A stretch of DNA of 64,000 nt from Verrucomicrobiota bacterium (GCA_017305195.1 JAFKMU010000056.1:1-64000); one strand, 5' to 3'. Positions 33,647 to 43,704 are shown, numbered from the stretch's first letter. Notes: generated by a model from the letters alone, not told the origin. Translations and numbers: made by a program.

Positions 33647-35560
33647 ATGAGAAGTAAACTATCTCGTTCCACAATCGCGCTCGCCGCGCTTGTCGGTACC
33701 TCGCTCTCCAGTCAGGCGGCCAATGGCACCTGGAATGTGGACGCCAGCGGCAACTGGACGACCGCCTCCAACTGGCTCAACAATACGATCGCGGGAGGAA
33801 GTAATGGCGACATTGCCGCCATCACTTTTGATATTACGGCGAATCAAATCGTCACAGTGGATGGTTCCAACAAGCTGTTCGGGATTCTGAACATTGGCGA
33901 CACCAATGGCTCGAACTCCTTCACCGTCTCCGGCGGCACCTCGTTGGTGCTTAACAATGGCGCGAGCCCTGCGGAGATCAACCAGATCAGCACGAGCAAG
34001 GGGGATACCCTCAGCGCGCCGATTGCGCTTCAGAGCAGTTCTCTTCTTATTCGCAACGCATCGTCCAACGCCTTTACGATAAATTCCTACATCCAGGGAG
34101 GCAGCGCAGGGGCAAAAGTTATCACGGTGGACAATAGCCTGGGAGCTATTACCTTGGGCGGTCCCCTCGTCAATGGCAGCGGCTCACTGTCCCTGGTCAA
34201 GAGTGGAACTGGAACGCTAAAGCTCACCGGTACCGGTGGTAATAGTACTTTCACCGGAGGAGTGACGCTTAACGCCGGGACTTTGGAATTCGGATACTCC
34301 CAGACCGCCTTGGGAACCGGTACGTTCACGATCAACGGGGGCTCCATCACAAACGGTTATGGATCTGCTCGTACGCTTAGCACGAATAACGCACAGGCGT
34401 GGAACGCAGACTTCACCTTCGGAGCTGCCGGGGTCAGTGGAAGCGATCTGAATCTTGGCACGGGCGACGTGACCATTTCCGGCACGCGCACGGTAACGAC
34501 GACTTCGACCAACACTGCACGAGTCCTCACCATCGGCGGGGCTATTGGAGATGGCGGCAATGGCTATGGGCTGATCAAGGCCGGAAATGCGCAATTGCGA
34601 TTGGATGGAGCCAACACTTTCTCCGGCGCAACCAAGGTGAATGCCGGCGTATTGGTGCTCGGCAACAGCCTGGCCTTGCAGAATAGCGCCATCGACACCT
34701 CCGGCGCAGGAAAGATCTCCCTCTCCGGCATCACCACCGCGACCTTCGGGGGCCTCACCGGTAGCTCCAGCCTCGCGAGTGTGATCAACTCCGGCTACAC
34801 GGGCAGCGTCACAGCGATCACGCTGAATACTGGTGCTTCCAAATCCTACTCCTACACCGGCATCATCGCCGATGGAGCGACCGGCATGAGCCTCACCAAA
34901 ACCGGGGCTGGATCGCAGACGCTCGGCGGGATCAATACCTACACTGGCGCAACCACCGTCTCCGCCGGAACGCTAATCCTGGCGGCCAATGGCTCGATCT
35001 CCAGCAGCTCGGGCATTAACCTCGGCACCAGCGGTTCACAGGGCACGCTCGATGTCACGTCCAAGACGGGCGGGTACACGATCGGCGCGTCCCAGACGCT
35101 CTCCGGTTACGGCAGCGTCCTCCTCGCCTCGGGACAAACGCTGACGGTGAATGGCAATCTCGCTCCGGGAAACAGTACGGGTATCGTCACCATCGGGGGC
35201 AATCTTTCGCTCGCCTCCTCTTCAACCACGACGATGGAGCTGGTCAGCAGCGCGCTGGGTGCTGGCTCCGGATTCGACCAGATCGCCCTCTCGGGTACGG
35301 GGCTTTCCCTGACCTACGGCGGTGCGCTCGTGATCGACGTCTCTCTGGCGACGCAGGTGGGATCGTATCAGCTGTTCACCGGATTCTCCTCGCAAACCGG
35401 AACCTTCAGCAGCATTACCTTTTCCCAGGCCGAGGCTGCGGGAACCTTTGACTACTCGACCGGCGTGCTGACCCTCACCGCCGTGCCGGAGCCCGGCACC
35501 GTGGCACTCCTGAGCTTGAGCCTGCTCGGGTTGCTGGTCTTCCGCCGTCGTAATCCTTAA
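33647..35560 (+). CDS. Autotransporter-type repeat protein with PEP-CTERM tail
   Basis: The 637-residue product has a signal peptide (MRSKLSRSTIALAALVGTSLSSQA-AN) and then NGTWNVDASGNWTTASNWLNN, the usual opening of these proteins. The body is made of autotransporter-associated beta-strand repeats: GSGSLSLVKSGTGTLKLTG, GLIKAGNAQLRLDGANTFSGATKVNAGVLVL, TKTGAGSQTLGGINTYTGATTVSAGTLIL. This predicts an extended beta-helix. The C-terminus has VPEPGTVALLSLSLLGLLVFRRRNP, a PEP-CTERM sorting signal instead of an autotransporter barrel. It is a probable surface or matrix protein; its ligand is unknown. ATG 33647 gives a clean signal peptide; 33584 is the longer option. A paralogue lies at 44923. Confidence 0.85.
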   Translation: MRSKLSRSTIALAALVGTSLSSQAANGTWNVDASGNWTTASNWLNNTIAGGSNGDIAAITFDITANQIVTVDGSNKLFGILNIGDTNGSNSFTVSGGTSLVLNNGASPAEINQISTSKGDTLSAPIALQSSSLLIRNASSNAFTINSYIQGGSAGAKVITVDNSLGAITLGGPLVNGSGSLSLVKSGTGTLKLTGTGGNSTFTGGVTLNAGTLEFGYSQTALGTGTFTINGGSITNGYGSARTLSTNNAQAWNADFTFGAAGVSGSDLNLGTGDVTISGTRTVTTTSTNTARVLTIGGAIGDGGNGYGLIKAGNAQLRLDGANTFSGATKVNAGVLVLGNSLALQNSAIDTSGAGKISLSGITTATFGGLTGSSSLASVINSGYTGSVTAITLNTGASKSYSYTGIIADGATGMSLTKTGAGSQTLGGINTYTGATTVSAGTLILAANGSISSSSGINLGTSGSQGTLDVTSKTGGYTIGASQTLSGYGSVLLASGQTLTVNGNLAPGNSTGIVTIGGNLSLASSSTTTMELVSSALGAGSGFDQIALSGTGLSLTYGGALVIDVSLATQVGSYQLFTGFSSQTGTFSSITFSQAEAAGTFDYSTGVLTLTAVPEPGTVALLSLSLLGLLVFRRRNP

Positions 35561-35616
35561 GGCGGGAAACTTTCGCGCCTTTCCTGCCGGAAGGCGCAAG
35601 GGTTTGGGGGAAATTG

Positions 35617-35652
35617 CAGCTGCCAGATCGGACGGTCTGGCAGCTGTGTTTT
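35617..35652. terminator. Terminator between convergent genes
   Basis: CAGCTGCCAGA (35617-35627) and TCTGGCAGCTG (35636-35646) form a perfect 11-bp stem with an 8-base loop, followed by TGTTTTTG on the plus strand. It serves the PEP-CTERM gene and may also stop the convergent esterase gene. Confidence 0.8.
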
Positions 35653-35718
35653 TGTTTGTCGGCGACGACGGGACGGGCGTTCAGAATGGTCTTCATCCGC
35701 CCGCCACTTCCCAAGCTC

Positions 35719-37635
35719 CTACCAGTTATCCGTACGGAAGGGACTCGCTGGCAGTCCTTCGCTACTGGCGAGATTGGACGCTGCCGGGTTGTCGGCCCAG
35801 GCGTACCGTACGGCGACGGGTTCGGTCACGGCAGGACATTTCACGGATACGGTATTTCCTTTGAGGACAGCCTCGGCGGGATGAAAGACGCGATCGGTTC
35901 CCGCCATGAAGAAGGTACGCGGCAATGCCTGGTCCATCGTCACGAGTCCGGAGTCCGCATTTCGGAAAATACAAACGATCTGCGAACCGTCGATTTCTAT
36001 GCGGTCCAATATCGGCCCGGTGGCTGTGACGGCAGCCCCGTACGTGATGGCCAGCGCGGATTGTGCCAGCCGCTCGCCCACCGGCATTTTGTCTTTCGGA
36101 TGAATATCGTCGGCGTCGCCGAGGTTGAGTGTGATGGCCATGCCCACCCCCGGCAGCGCCAGGGCGTCCGCCTGCGCCTCGCGCAGACGCGCCCATGTGC
36201 TCTCCGGCTCATGGTCCTGCGGAGTCTTGAAACCGGGTAGCTGGACGAGATGAAAGGCCAGCCCGGGGAGGCCCCACTGCCTGCGCCAGTCCTCGATCAG
36301 GTCGCGCTGGAGCTGCGCGTAGGTATGGTGCTCGGAGGCGTTGGATTCCCCCTGGTACCAGATCGCGCCGCGAAGGGCGTAGGGAATGAGCGGCTGGATC
36401 ATGTTATCAAAGAGGATGTGCGGAGTGTTGCGCTCGCCCTGCCCCATCAGATGCGTCTCCAGGACGAGACCGAGATCATGCTCGCGGCGGCATTTCCATT
36501 CGCCGGAAAGGCCCAGGCATTCTGCAGGACTTCCTGCAGGGTGAATATTCATCACAGCCGCTGGCCCGGTCAGCCCACCGTCGTAGACGAAGGAATAGAC
36601 CCGCACGGCGATGTTCAGCGTGGGGCCGTCCACGAGTGCGGCCGGCACTGTGTAGATGCGAGGCTGATTCCAGTACGCATCCTCGCGATCTTTTCCCGTG
36701 CGACCGACCTCCAGGCCGTTGACGTAGGTGATGTCCTGCTTATCCGCTGCTCCGAGATTGAGAACAAGCTCGCGCCCGAGCCAGAATGCCGGGATCTCGA
36801 CCGTGCGCCGAAACCAGAAGACGCCGGTATTCGGATGTCCGGCGGACTGCCAGGTCGCGGGCAGATGGATGCTCTGCCAGTCGGAATCCGCAGCGCCCGG
36901 CAGATGCCAGCCGCGCTCGATGCCGGTATTGCCTGGGTCCTTCGGAAGGTTGCAGACGCGTCCGTCGGGGTCCGGGTTGCTCATGGCTTCCCAGCGGTCC
37001 TCCGTCCACGCGACCTTTTCAAAATCCGCCAGCCACTGTGCGGTATCGGGATTGCTCGCCAGGGCGGAACGGCTGAGCCAGCTCTTGATATTCGACCCGC
37101 CCCAGGAGGACGAGATCACCCCGACCGGCACGCCCAGGGCGCGATACAGTCGGCGAGCAAAGCTGAAGGCCGTGGCTGAACACTGGCGCGCGGCGGTCGG
37201 GTTCATGGCCACCCATTCGCCCTCTACCGTTCGCTCCGGGCCGAGATGCGCTCGCTTGGGAATGTTGAAAAAACGGATCTCCGGGAAATCGGCGGCCGCG
37301 ATGTCGTCCGCGCTCACGGGCAGGCAGCTCTCCAGCGTCATCTCCATGTTGGACTGGCCGGAGGCAAGCCACACCTCGCCGATCAGGATGTCGCTTATTT
37401 CGAGGGTTTCTCCCGTGGCCGGAATCGTCACGGACAAAATATGCGGACCGCCCGCCGGGAGCGCAGGCATGCGCACGAGAAAATCCCCGCTCGCCCCGGC
37501 CTGCGTCACCGCCACATGACCTCCGAGGCTGATGCGCAGCAAGGCTCCTGGCTCGGCCCAACCCCAGACGGGCAGCGGCTGGTCGCGCTGCAGGATGGCG
37601 TGGTTTTGAAACAGGGAGGCGAGGCGGAGGTTCAT
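35719..37635 (-). CDS. SASA-family SGNH esterase without signal peptide
   Basis: The 638-residue product resembles the 27503 esterase: N-terminal domain (LRLASLFQNHAILQRDQPLPVWGWAEPG), GEVWLASGQSNMEM with Ser95, SSWGGSNIKSW, a middle jelly-roll insertion (TGVFWFRRTVEIPAFW and the domain after it), GAIWYQGESNA and LGDADDIHPKDK with the Asp/His pair. Unlike its relative it has no signal peptide, so it should act in the cytoplasm on imported acetylated oligosaccharides. It is 39 bp downstream of the large GH5-like gene on the same strand, so the two are likely co-expressed: a secreted glycosidase followed by an internal deacetylase. Confidence 0.85.
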   Translation of the reverse strand: MNLRLASLFQNHAILQRDQPLPVWGWAEPGALLRISLGGHVAVTQAGASGDFLVRMPALPAGGPHILSVTIPATGETLEISDILIGEVWLASGQSNMEMTLESCLPVSADDIAAADFPEIRFFNIPKRAHLGPERTVEGEWVAMNPTAARQCSATAFSFARRLYRALGVPVGVISSSWGGSNIKSWLSRSALASNPDTAQWLADFEKVAWTEDRWEAMSNPDPDGRVCNLPKDPGNTGIERGWHLPGAADSDWQSIHLPATWQSAGHPNTGVFWFRRTVEIPAFWLGRELVLNLGAADKQDITYVNGLEVGRTGKDREDAYWNQPRIYTVPAALVDGPTLNIAVRVYSFVYDGGLTGPAAVMNIHPAGSPAECLGLSGEWKCRREHDLGLVLETHLMGQGERNTPHILFDNMIQPLIPYALRGAIWYQGESNASEHHTYAQLQRDLIEDWRRQWGLPGLAFHLVQLPGFKTPQDHEPESTWARLREAQADALALPGVGMAITLNLGDADDIHPKDKMPVGERLAQSALAITYGAAVTATGPILDRIEIDGSQIVCIFRNADSGLVTMDQALPRTFFMAGTDRVFHPAEAVLKGNTVSVKCPAVTEPVAVRYAWADNPAASNLASSEGLPASPFRTDNW

Positions 37636-37674
37636 GATGGTGTATTGGCTGTGCCTGAGTGACGGAGTTGCGAA

Positions 37675-40600
37675 TCAGGGAGCGATGCGAGCTTTGAGAT
37701 AGTTCTCGGATTGGATGAACGCTTCGTTGGTTCCCGTGCCGTAGACCATTTGCAGCGCACGGCCCAAGCCCCGGCGTGCAAAGTCGATCTGCATCTCCAG
37801 GCCAAATTCGCCTGTGGGTCGCTCAGCGAAACCCAACGCCCGCCACGGGATGACTGCCTCGAGCAGGTAGCCATTCTCATCTGCCGCCCGCCCGATCTGG
37901 ATCGCGGGGTCGCTCGCCGAGGCCTGATCGCTCTTCGGCGTGCGGTAGGCGAGGAAGATCTGCTTGTCCGGCTTCCCGCCCTTCCCATCGGCGTCGATCA
38001 GGATCTCCACGCAGTCATTTTGAAACCAATCAGGCTTTTCCATCACCACGCCGGGTTCGCCTTTGCGAATGTACGCGGTAACGGCGAGACCGCCGTCTGT
38101 CGCGACGAACCAGAACCGCCCGCCCTCGTCATGGAGGCGCTTGCCCTCCACGATGTGCGTGCCGAAGAAATGCCACTCCGGGATCTGGTCTTCGTTCATG
38201 TCGATGTTGAGGGCTTTCTGCCAGATCGCTTCATCGGGCTTTCCATCCGCTTTGAGGGCGGCTCCCGGTACGAACGGGATGGTGATCTGGTTGGAAGCGG
38301 GAGAACCTCCCTGCGGCAGCGCCTGGAATGCCGCGAGGTCGATGGTGCTGGCGAATGACTGCGATGCCTTGGTCTCGGTCGGCGTGTCGCGATCCAGCGA
38401 GCGATTCACGAGACGGTAGTAATCCGCGAGCGCGATCATCTCGGGTTTCGGCGCCGCTGCCCGCGGCTTCTCCGCCAGCGGCCACGTGGTGGTCGGCGCG
38501 GCGGGGCCCTTGGTGTCGGCGGTGGTGATTTCGAACCAGAGCGTCCCCCATTTCGGAGACAGGTCAAAGGTCAGCTTGTCGTCCTTTCTTGTCGCTGGGA
38601 CCTCGCCGAGGCGGCGTCCCTCCGCGTCGAGAGCATGGACCTTGAGGTCCGAGGCCAGACTGGATGTGAGCGTTACGCGACCTCGTAGCGCCTCGATCAG
38701 GGCTGGAGCCTTTCCTATGCTGGTGTAGTTGGGGAATCCTTTGGCATCCAACCCCAGCACCTGACCGGTGTTCTGCATCCGTGCTGCCGCGATGAGGAGG
38801 ATTCTCCGCGAGTCGCCTAGCGCCCGGCCATCCGTGCTGGTGGCAAGGACGTTCCCGTACGGGAGGTCGATCGCGGCCTCGAGGTTTTTGGTCGCATTCT
38901 TCTCACGCCATCCCATCAGCCCCGAGAACCCCTGGGTGCGCTCCGTGTCGACGATCGTCGTGCCATGTCCCCAGTCTATCGTCAGCTCCCCGGTGTCGGA
39001 TTGGATAAAGCTCTTCCCGGCGGCATTATCCGCAGTATCGATCTGCCATCGCTGGCAGGCCGCTAGATAAAGGCGGTAGAGCCACTGCACATCCGCGATC
39101 TGATCCTGGAAGGCCCGCCCATTGGGCAGCACGAGGTAGCGGTCATCCAGCCAGCCAAGGGTGTATTTCCCGTCTGCGCTCAGGCCGATGGGCTTCGCTC
39201 CCTCGGGGATGGACGCCACCTCGACAGCTCCCTCCAGCGCGTCAAAGGTGAGCTGCCTGCTCTCGGGCCACGGCCAGGAGACCGTGAACGTCGCTGGCTT
39301 GGTAAGATTCACGATCCGGGCCTCGGGCCGCACTGTACGGGCGGGCAATCCCAGGTCGCGCGATTTGTGATGCGGATCAACATAGGGATTATCTCCCACC
39401 AGCACGGCATGCTTCGCTTTGCGGTAGTCCCCGCTCGCGCTGCGGCCCGTCATGAAGACCACGTCGGCGTCGCCCTCGTAGACCTCATCAAAGAAAACAC
39501 ACTCCACCTCGTGCAGGATCGGGAGAAACAGCGCCGCGTCGCCGATGGTGCCGCCGCCGCCGCTCAAGCCCAGCGCGTGGAGGTTTTGCTCATGCAGGTC
39601 AGCTGAGGAAAAGGCAATATCCGCTTTGGCTTTATTGTCCTTGAAATCCCGCCGGATGAAGAGCGCGGCGCAGATGCGATTGACCGCCATCCACGGCACA
39701 TCGTGCATCGAGGAGTAGTTGAAGGTGATGGCCTTTTTGTATTCCTGCCACTTGTAGGAAAAATCGTAGTCCGGCACCGGCTCGTCCACCCAGCGATGCC
39801 CGAAGCTGAAGTGCAGGCTCTGCGTCACCTTTTGCTGCGCCGTGATCGCGGCGATGGCGAGGTTGCAGTCCGCGCTCATGGTGAGGCTCCGCCCTGTCCA
39901 CTCGCCATTGATCCCCGGCGCACCGCGCACCTTGATGCGGGGGAGATTGGAGAACCAGTTGCTGGTGCTTGCGTCGACGCCATCCATCACCACGCCCCGC
40001 ACTCCCGGCCTCGCATCCCAGGCCAGCAGGCCGCCATGCGCGTAGAGATGGGCCGCGATCGCGCCCGTTCCCTGCACCTCGGCATATTGATTGATCGGCC
40101 CCTGCAGCTCATGCGACCCCACGATCACACCTTGAAACCCGAGGCTGCGAATGTGTTTCGCCGCCTCGCGGTAAAAGCCCATCGCCTGGTCCGCGAGAAA
40201 GGCGTACCAGTCATTCACCCGCGAGCCTCCCTTGGTCTTGGAACGGTACGGCCGGTTCCACTCCAGATACCGGCCGAGCTTGGGCGCGAAGACATTGCCT
40301 TTGGCCGGATCTTCATCGGCAAAGAGGCCCTTCGTTCCGGAGGCATCCGTCCACTGCGCGTCCAGCGTCTCGCGATTCCCGTACCGGGCGAGCAGCCACT
40401 TGTTCCATTCCTGCTGGTGCCAGGCGCGAATGCCGTCGGTCACCTTGAAGTTCCAATCCCAGAACAGCCCGTTTTCATTGATGATCTCGACCGTGCCGAC
40501 TCCTGGCTCCTCGCCCCATTTGCGCCCGGTGTACGGGTTGACGTGGCTGAGGAACTCCGTCACCGCGCGCTTCCAGGCCTCCACGATCCTGGGGTGAGGG

Positions 40601-41229
40601 AAGACACCCTTCCAGCCCTTGTTATCCAGCTGGTTCATGGCCTCCCCGTCCTCCATGCCGTCCTCGGGCAGGAAGGGGCGGAAATCGGCGAAATCCAGGT
40701 ACACGTAGACGCCGCGCTTGTAGAGTTCGGCGGCAAAACGATCCAGCTTGTCCATTTCGTTGGGCTGGAGCAGCGAGTTGCTCTTGGGATTCTCCTGGAG
40801 ATAGCCGAGCCCCCGGCGGGGGATGTCGTTGTGGTGAAAACGCACCATGTTGTACCCGGCGGAGGCGATGGCGTCGGCGAGCTTTTCGATATCCTCCGGC
40901 GTGTCGGGCAGGGACATGCCAAAGACCGTCGTGGTCCCCCAGAACCGCACGGGCGTGCCGTCCTGAAACTCCAACTGGCAGTCGGGTCGTGTATGGACGA
41001 ATCCGTGCTTCCCCGCCGGGGCGTCGAGGAGCCACGCGGCAGCGTTCACGACGGAATCACTCGCGATCCGGGGGTAAGGGCTGAGCGGCCATACGACGAG
41101 GTCGGCACTATCCGGGAGCGCCTCGGCTGGTTTGGCGCGTGGGATGCTTTCCGTGCTGTCGACAGCGTGGACGAGCGGCGGAATGAGGCAGCAGAATGCG
41201 GCCACGAGAATGGGCGGGAGTTTTGTCAT
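37675..41229 (-). CDS. Large secreted GH5-like glycosidase with C-terminal CBM9-like module
   Basis: The 1184-residue product has a signal peptide (MTKLPPILVAAFCCLIPPLVHA-VD). A barrel follows: LEFQDGTPVRFWGTTTVFG, AIASAGYNMVRFHHND (119-134), and GTVEIINENGLFW with the probable acid/base Glu252, typical of GH5-type clan A enzymes. A long middle region (about 480-880) of Ig-like and other beta domains is not recognised. The C-terminus opens with ADGKPDEAIWQKALNIDMNED and has CVEILIDADGKGGKPDKQIFLAYR, the pattern of a CBM9-like module. ATG 41229 begins the signal peptide; the frame extends upstream into the adjacent gene. Such multi-domain enzymes act on cell-wall mannans or glucans; the polysaccharide is unknown. 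Confidence 0.75.
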   Translation of the reverse strand: MTKLPPILVAAFCCLIPPLVHAVDSTESIPRAKPAEALPDSADLVVWPLSPYPRIASDSVVNAAAWLLDAPAGKHGFVHTRPDCQLEFQDGTPVRFWGTTTVFGMSLPDTPEDIEKLADAIASAGYNMVRFHHNDIPRRGLGYLQENPKSNSLLQPNEMDKLDRFAAELYKRGVYVYLDFADFRPFLPEDGMEDGEAMNQLDNKGWKGVFPHPRIVEAWKRAVTEFLSHVNPYTGRKWGEEPGVGTVEIINENGLFWDWNFKVTDGIRAWHQQEWNKWLLARYGNRETLDAQWTDASGTKGLFADEDPAKGNVFAPKLGRYLEWNRPYRSKTKGGSRVNDWYAFLADQAMGFYREAAKHIRSLGFQGVIVGSHELQGPINQYAEVQGTGAIAAHLYAHGGLLAWDARPGVRGVVMDGVDASTSNWFSNLPRIKVRGAPGINGEWTGRSLTMSADCNLAIAAITAQQKVTQSLHFSFGHRWVDEPVPDYDFSYKWQEYKKAITFNYSSMHDVPWMAVNRICAALFIRRDFKDNKAKADIAFSSADLHEQNLHALGLSGGGGTIGDAALFLPILHEVECVFFDEVYEGDADVVFMTGRSASGDYRKAKHAVLVGDNPYVDPHHKSRDLGLPARTVRPEARIVNLTKPATFTVSWPWPESRQLTFDALEGAVEVASIPEGAKPIGLSADGKYTLGWLDDRYLVLPNGRAFQDQIADVQWLYRLYLAACQRWQIDTADNAAGKSFIQSDTGELTIDWGHGTTIVDTERTQGFSGLMGWREKNATKNLEAAIDLPYGNVLATSTDGRALGDSRRILLIAAARMQNTGQVLGLDAKGFPNYTSIGKAPALIEALRGRVTLTSSLASDLKVHALDAEGRRLGEVPATRKDDKLTFDLSPKWGTLWFEITTADTKGPAAPTTTWPLAEKPRAAAPKPEMIALADYYRLVNRSLDRDTPTETKASQSFASTIDLAAFQALPQGGSPASNQITIPFVPGAALKADGKPDEAIWQKALNIDMNEDQIPEWHFFGTHIVEGKRLHDEGGRFWFVATDGGLAVTAYIRKGEPGVVMEKPDWFQNDCVEILIDADGKGGKPDKQIFLAYRTPKSDQASASDPAIQIGRAADENGYLLEAVIPWRALGFAERPTGEFGLEMQIDFARRGLGRALQMVYGTGTNEAFIQSENYLKARIAP

Positions 41230-41285
41230 GGCGGGAGGGCTTTTCCACGAAGGAATGGGGTGAATGTTTTGCCGATCCCGGAGGT

Positions 41286-42443
41286 TTAGTCCTCGAGATC
41301 GCGGAGGCCGAAGACATGGCATTCGATGTCTTCCTTGCCGACAGAGTTAACGATCACCAGGTGATCGTTCACGAAATGGCAGTACGCATACCCGTAGCGG
41401 CCATGCTTGTACGCGCCGGGGTAACGCAGTGGTGCATCGGGTGCGTCGCCCAAAAGAAAATGCCGGTCAAAGACATTGCCATCGCGGCTCACCGCCAGCA
41501 CCAGCGGCGTACGGCGCAGGCTGGATTCCGGCACGTTTGGGTCCGGGCAGCTCAGGGCGAAGTATCTCCCGTCGGGCAGACGGCCAAACTGCATCTTGCT
41601 GCCGCAATCGGTGAAGTCCGTGAGGCGCGGTTCGCTCCATGTCGCGCCATTGTCGCAGCTTTCGACCACGGCGAGGCGCGCCCGGTTCGTGCGCAGCATC
41701 ATCCTGAGCGGCTGGTCGGGGATTTCGTAGACTGACCCCTCGCAGACACCAAGTTCCGCAGCCTGTCCACCTGGCGGGCAGAAACCCCGCGCCCATTCAT
41801 AGTATCCCTCTGGCACGCCGGGCAGCGCGGCAATATGCCATCCCGACAAACCGGCTGGATCGTCCGTATAGGCGTGCAGGAGATGCCCGGTCAGGAGCAG
41901 GCGTCCAGACGACAGGCGCACGGGGCTCAGGTTGGGAATAAAACCAGGCAGCCTGCAATTTGTGGAGCTCCACGACGCGCCGCCGTCCTGCGAGACGTAA
42001 ACGCCGGCATGGACATCCTGCAATGTCCTGAGTCCCGGCTTGTTCCATCGATCAAGACCGGATTCCATGAAAAGTGCCATCGCCGCAGGGGTGATCTCGT
42101 AGCTGGAATAATACGCCGCGATGGTGTCCTGTCCGACATGCAGCCCACCTGAAGTGATGCAGGTCGGTCCATTCTCGCCCTGCGTCGCTGGCACGAGCGA
42201 CTGCGCAGCCGTCCAGGTGTGGCCGAGATCATCGGAGGTTGCATAGACCATGATCTGCCCTGGCGCGTCTTCATGGAGATGCCCCAGCGACCAGGTAGCC
42301 CAGAGCCGTCCGCCGATTGAGACCACCTGCGGGTGGTGACTGTAGGCCGCATCCCAGGAGCTGGCTCGATGGATGATCGAGGTGCGTCCTGCGAGCCGGG
42401 TTACCTTGGCCGCGCCGTAGCGATTGGTGATGATGGGTGGCAT
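41286..42443 (-). CDS. Sialidase-like BNR beta-propeller, cytoplasmic
   Basis: The 385-residue product is a six-bladed propeller of the sialidase superfamily with Asp-box-like motifs (SDDLGHTWTAAQ, SQDGGASWSST, SCDNGATWSEP) and no signal peptide. GENGPTCITSGGLHVG and YHNAG-like active-site regions of GH33 sialidases are only loosely matched, and the Arg triad could not be placed. Such proteins are now known to include hydrolases and glycosyltransferase-like exo-glycosidases for several sugars. It ends 56 bp before the GH5-like gene start on the same strand. ATG 42443 was chosen as the first Met with normal distance to the conserved start; frame is open to 42503. Confidence 0.7.
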   Translation of the reverse strand: MPPIITNRYGAAKVTRLAGRTSIIHRASSWDAAYSHHPQVVSIGGRLWATWSLGHLHEDAPGQIMVYATSDDLGHTWTAAQSLVPATQGENGPTCITSGGLHVGQDTIAAYYSSYEITPAAMALFMESGLDRWNKPGLRTLQDVHAGVYVSQDGGASWSSTNCRLPGFIPNLSPVRLSSGRLLLTGHLLHAYTDDPAGLSGWHIAALPGVPEGYYEWARGFCPPGGQAAELGVCEGSVYEIPDQPLRMMLRTNRARLAVVESCDNGATWSEPRLTDFTDCGSKMQFGRLPDGRYFALSCPDPNVPESSLRRTPLVLAVSRDGNVFDRHFLLGDAPDAPLRYPGAYKHGRYGYAYCHFVNDHLVIVNSVGKEDIECHVFGLRDLED

Positions 42444-42620
42444 GCTGGGGACTGGTGCGTTCTGTATTAGGCTTGATGTGTAGCGCAAGGTCAGGGTGTT
42501 CACTCGCGCTGTATGTGGGAAGGACCGCTTCTCCGGAGGGTTTTTCGGCTGCGGGAAAATATCATCTTTATGCGCCGGAAGACGCGAGTGGTTTGTTACT
42601 CGGGGGAATCATTTACGGAG

Positions 42621-42636
42621 ATTTGTTTGCACAATT
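42621..42636. promoter_or_regulatory. Weak operator-family site in a divergent region
   Basis: ATTTGTTTGCACAATT matches the perfect site at 26763 at 13 of 16 positions. It lies in the 365-bp gap between the leftward propeller (42443) and rightward gene (42809), about 175 bp from both starts. Apart from this I see nothing else firm in the gap. Low confidence. Confidence 0.3.
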
Positions 42637-42808
42637 TCGCTGAGGCTTTCTCGGCATTTGAGGATTTGGTTTGTGGAAAAGATTGTTTCCTTCATCACTG
42701 CGAACACGGAAGATGTGTGCATCCCTGACCCCCAAACGCAGGCTTTTGGAAAAGCGAACTTTCAGCAACAGTGGGCGAGCCGTTCGGAGAAATACGGAGG
42801 TTTTCGCG

Positions 42809-43681
42809 GTGAAAGCGATCCTCGTCCTGCTGGCGGTGATCTTTGTCGCCAGCCTGCCGGCCTCGGAGTGGACTCCCGTTCTCTGGCGTGGTGAAAAGGC
42901 CTGGCAGTCGACATCGCAAGGGTGGATCGCCACCGTCTCGGAAGAGCGTTCCCGGCTGGTGTCCATCACCCGCGTCGGGGAGGGGCGTAATCTCCTTTAT
43001 GAATCCTCTCGCGAAGGCATCTCGTGGGGAGGTCACCGCGGCTGGCTCGGCCCGCAATCTGCCTGGCAACCCGCCTGGCCTCCGCCGCGCGATTGGGAGT
43101 CCAGCGCCGCCTTGCGGGTGGCGGTTTCCGGTTCTCTGCTCACGCTGACTCATCCGCATGTCGATCCACAGTATCCGGCTCTCACCCGGGCTTATGAATG
43201 GCGGGGTGACGTGCTGCACTGCCGGCTTTCCTGGCGGGGCGGGCGTTTCTACGGCATTCATATCGTGCAACTGCCTCGAGGTGCGGTCGTGAGCGTGCGG
43301 CGGGCCGTGACGCCGGAACTCCCTTTGGGCTATGCCCTCGTCCCGATCTATCAGCGACCGAACATCCTGATCGATGTCCCGCTGGCGCGCGCGGTGAGTC
43401 GTGTCGATGGCGACTCTGTGACCCTGCGGCATGCCAATCAAAGCGAGAAGGTCGCGTTCTTTCCGCAGACGATCTTTGCCCGGATCGGAAAATACCGGCT
43501 GCAGATGCAGCGTGGCGACCAGTCGGGCTTCTCGTCGTCCGAGCCCGATATGGGACTGCTCACCCAGGTCTACCTCGGAGATCGCCTCAATCCCTTTATC
43601 GAGATCGAGCAGCTCTCCCCCTATGTCAAAGGCCGCGCGGCCTCGACGGAGATGCTTCTCCGCCCACAGGTCGCCAGATAA
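42809..43681 (+). CDS. Secreted protein, DUF4380-like
   Basis: The 290-residue product begins at GTG with a signal peptide (VKAILVLLAVIFVASLPA-SE). GGAGG at 42796-42800, eight bases before the GTG, decides this start over the longer TTG-initiated frame from 42671. The body is beta-rich: WIATVSEERSRLVSITRVGEGRNLLYE, TRAYEWRGDVLHCRLSWRGG and FIEIEQLSPYV, which resemble DUF4380 proteins (a fold like galactose mutarotase, beta-sandwich of unknown function). It converges with the sialidase-like gene at 43705 and diverges from that at 42443. Role unknown; binding or remodelling of a sugar ligand is possible. Confidence 0.65.
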   Translation: MKAILVLLAVIFVASLPASEWTPVLWRGEKAWQSTSQGWIATVSEERSRLVSITRVGEGRNLLYESSREGISWGGHRGWLGPQSAWQPAWPPPRDWESSAALRVAVSGSLLTLTHPHVDPQYPALTRAYEWRGDVLHCRLSWRGGRFYGIHIVQLPRGAVVSVRRAVTPELPLGYALVPIYQRPNILIDVPLARAVSRVDGDSVTLRHANQSEKVAFFPQTIFARIGKYRLQMQRGDQSGFSSSEPDMGLLTQVYLGDRLNPFIEIEQLSPYVKGRAASTEMLLRPQVAR

Positions 43682-43704
43682 GGCGCTTCAGCGGAAGCTC
43701 CCAC

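Noticed and set aside
33647-35560. Repeats in the autotransporter-type gene as a possible CRISPR or tandem DNA repeat
   Set aside because: They are diverged protein repeats of varying length with no identical DNA units or spacers.
42671-42808. Longer TTG-initiated start of the DUF4380-like gene
   Set aside because: GGAGG eight bases before GTG 42809 and a signal peptide right after it support the shorter form.
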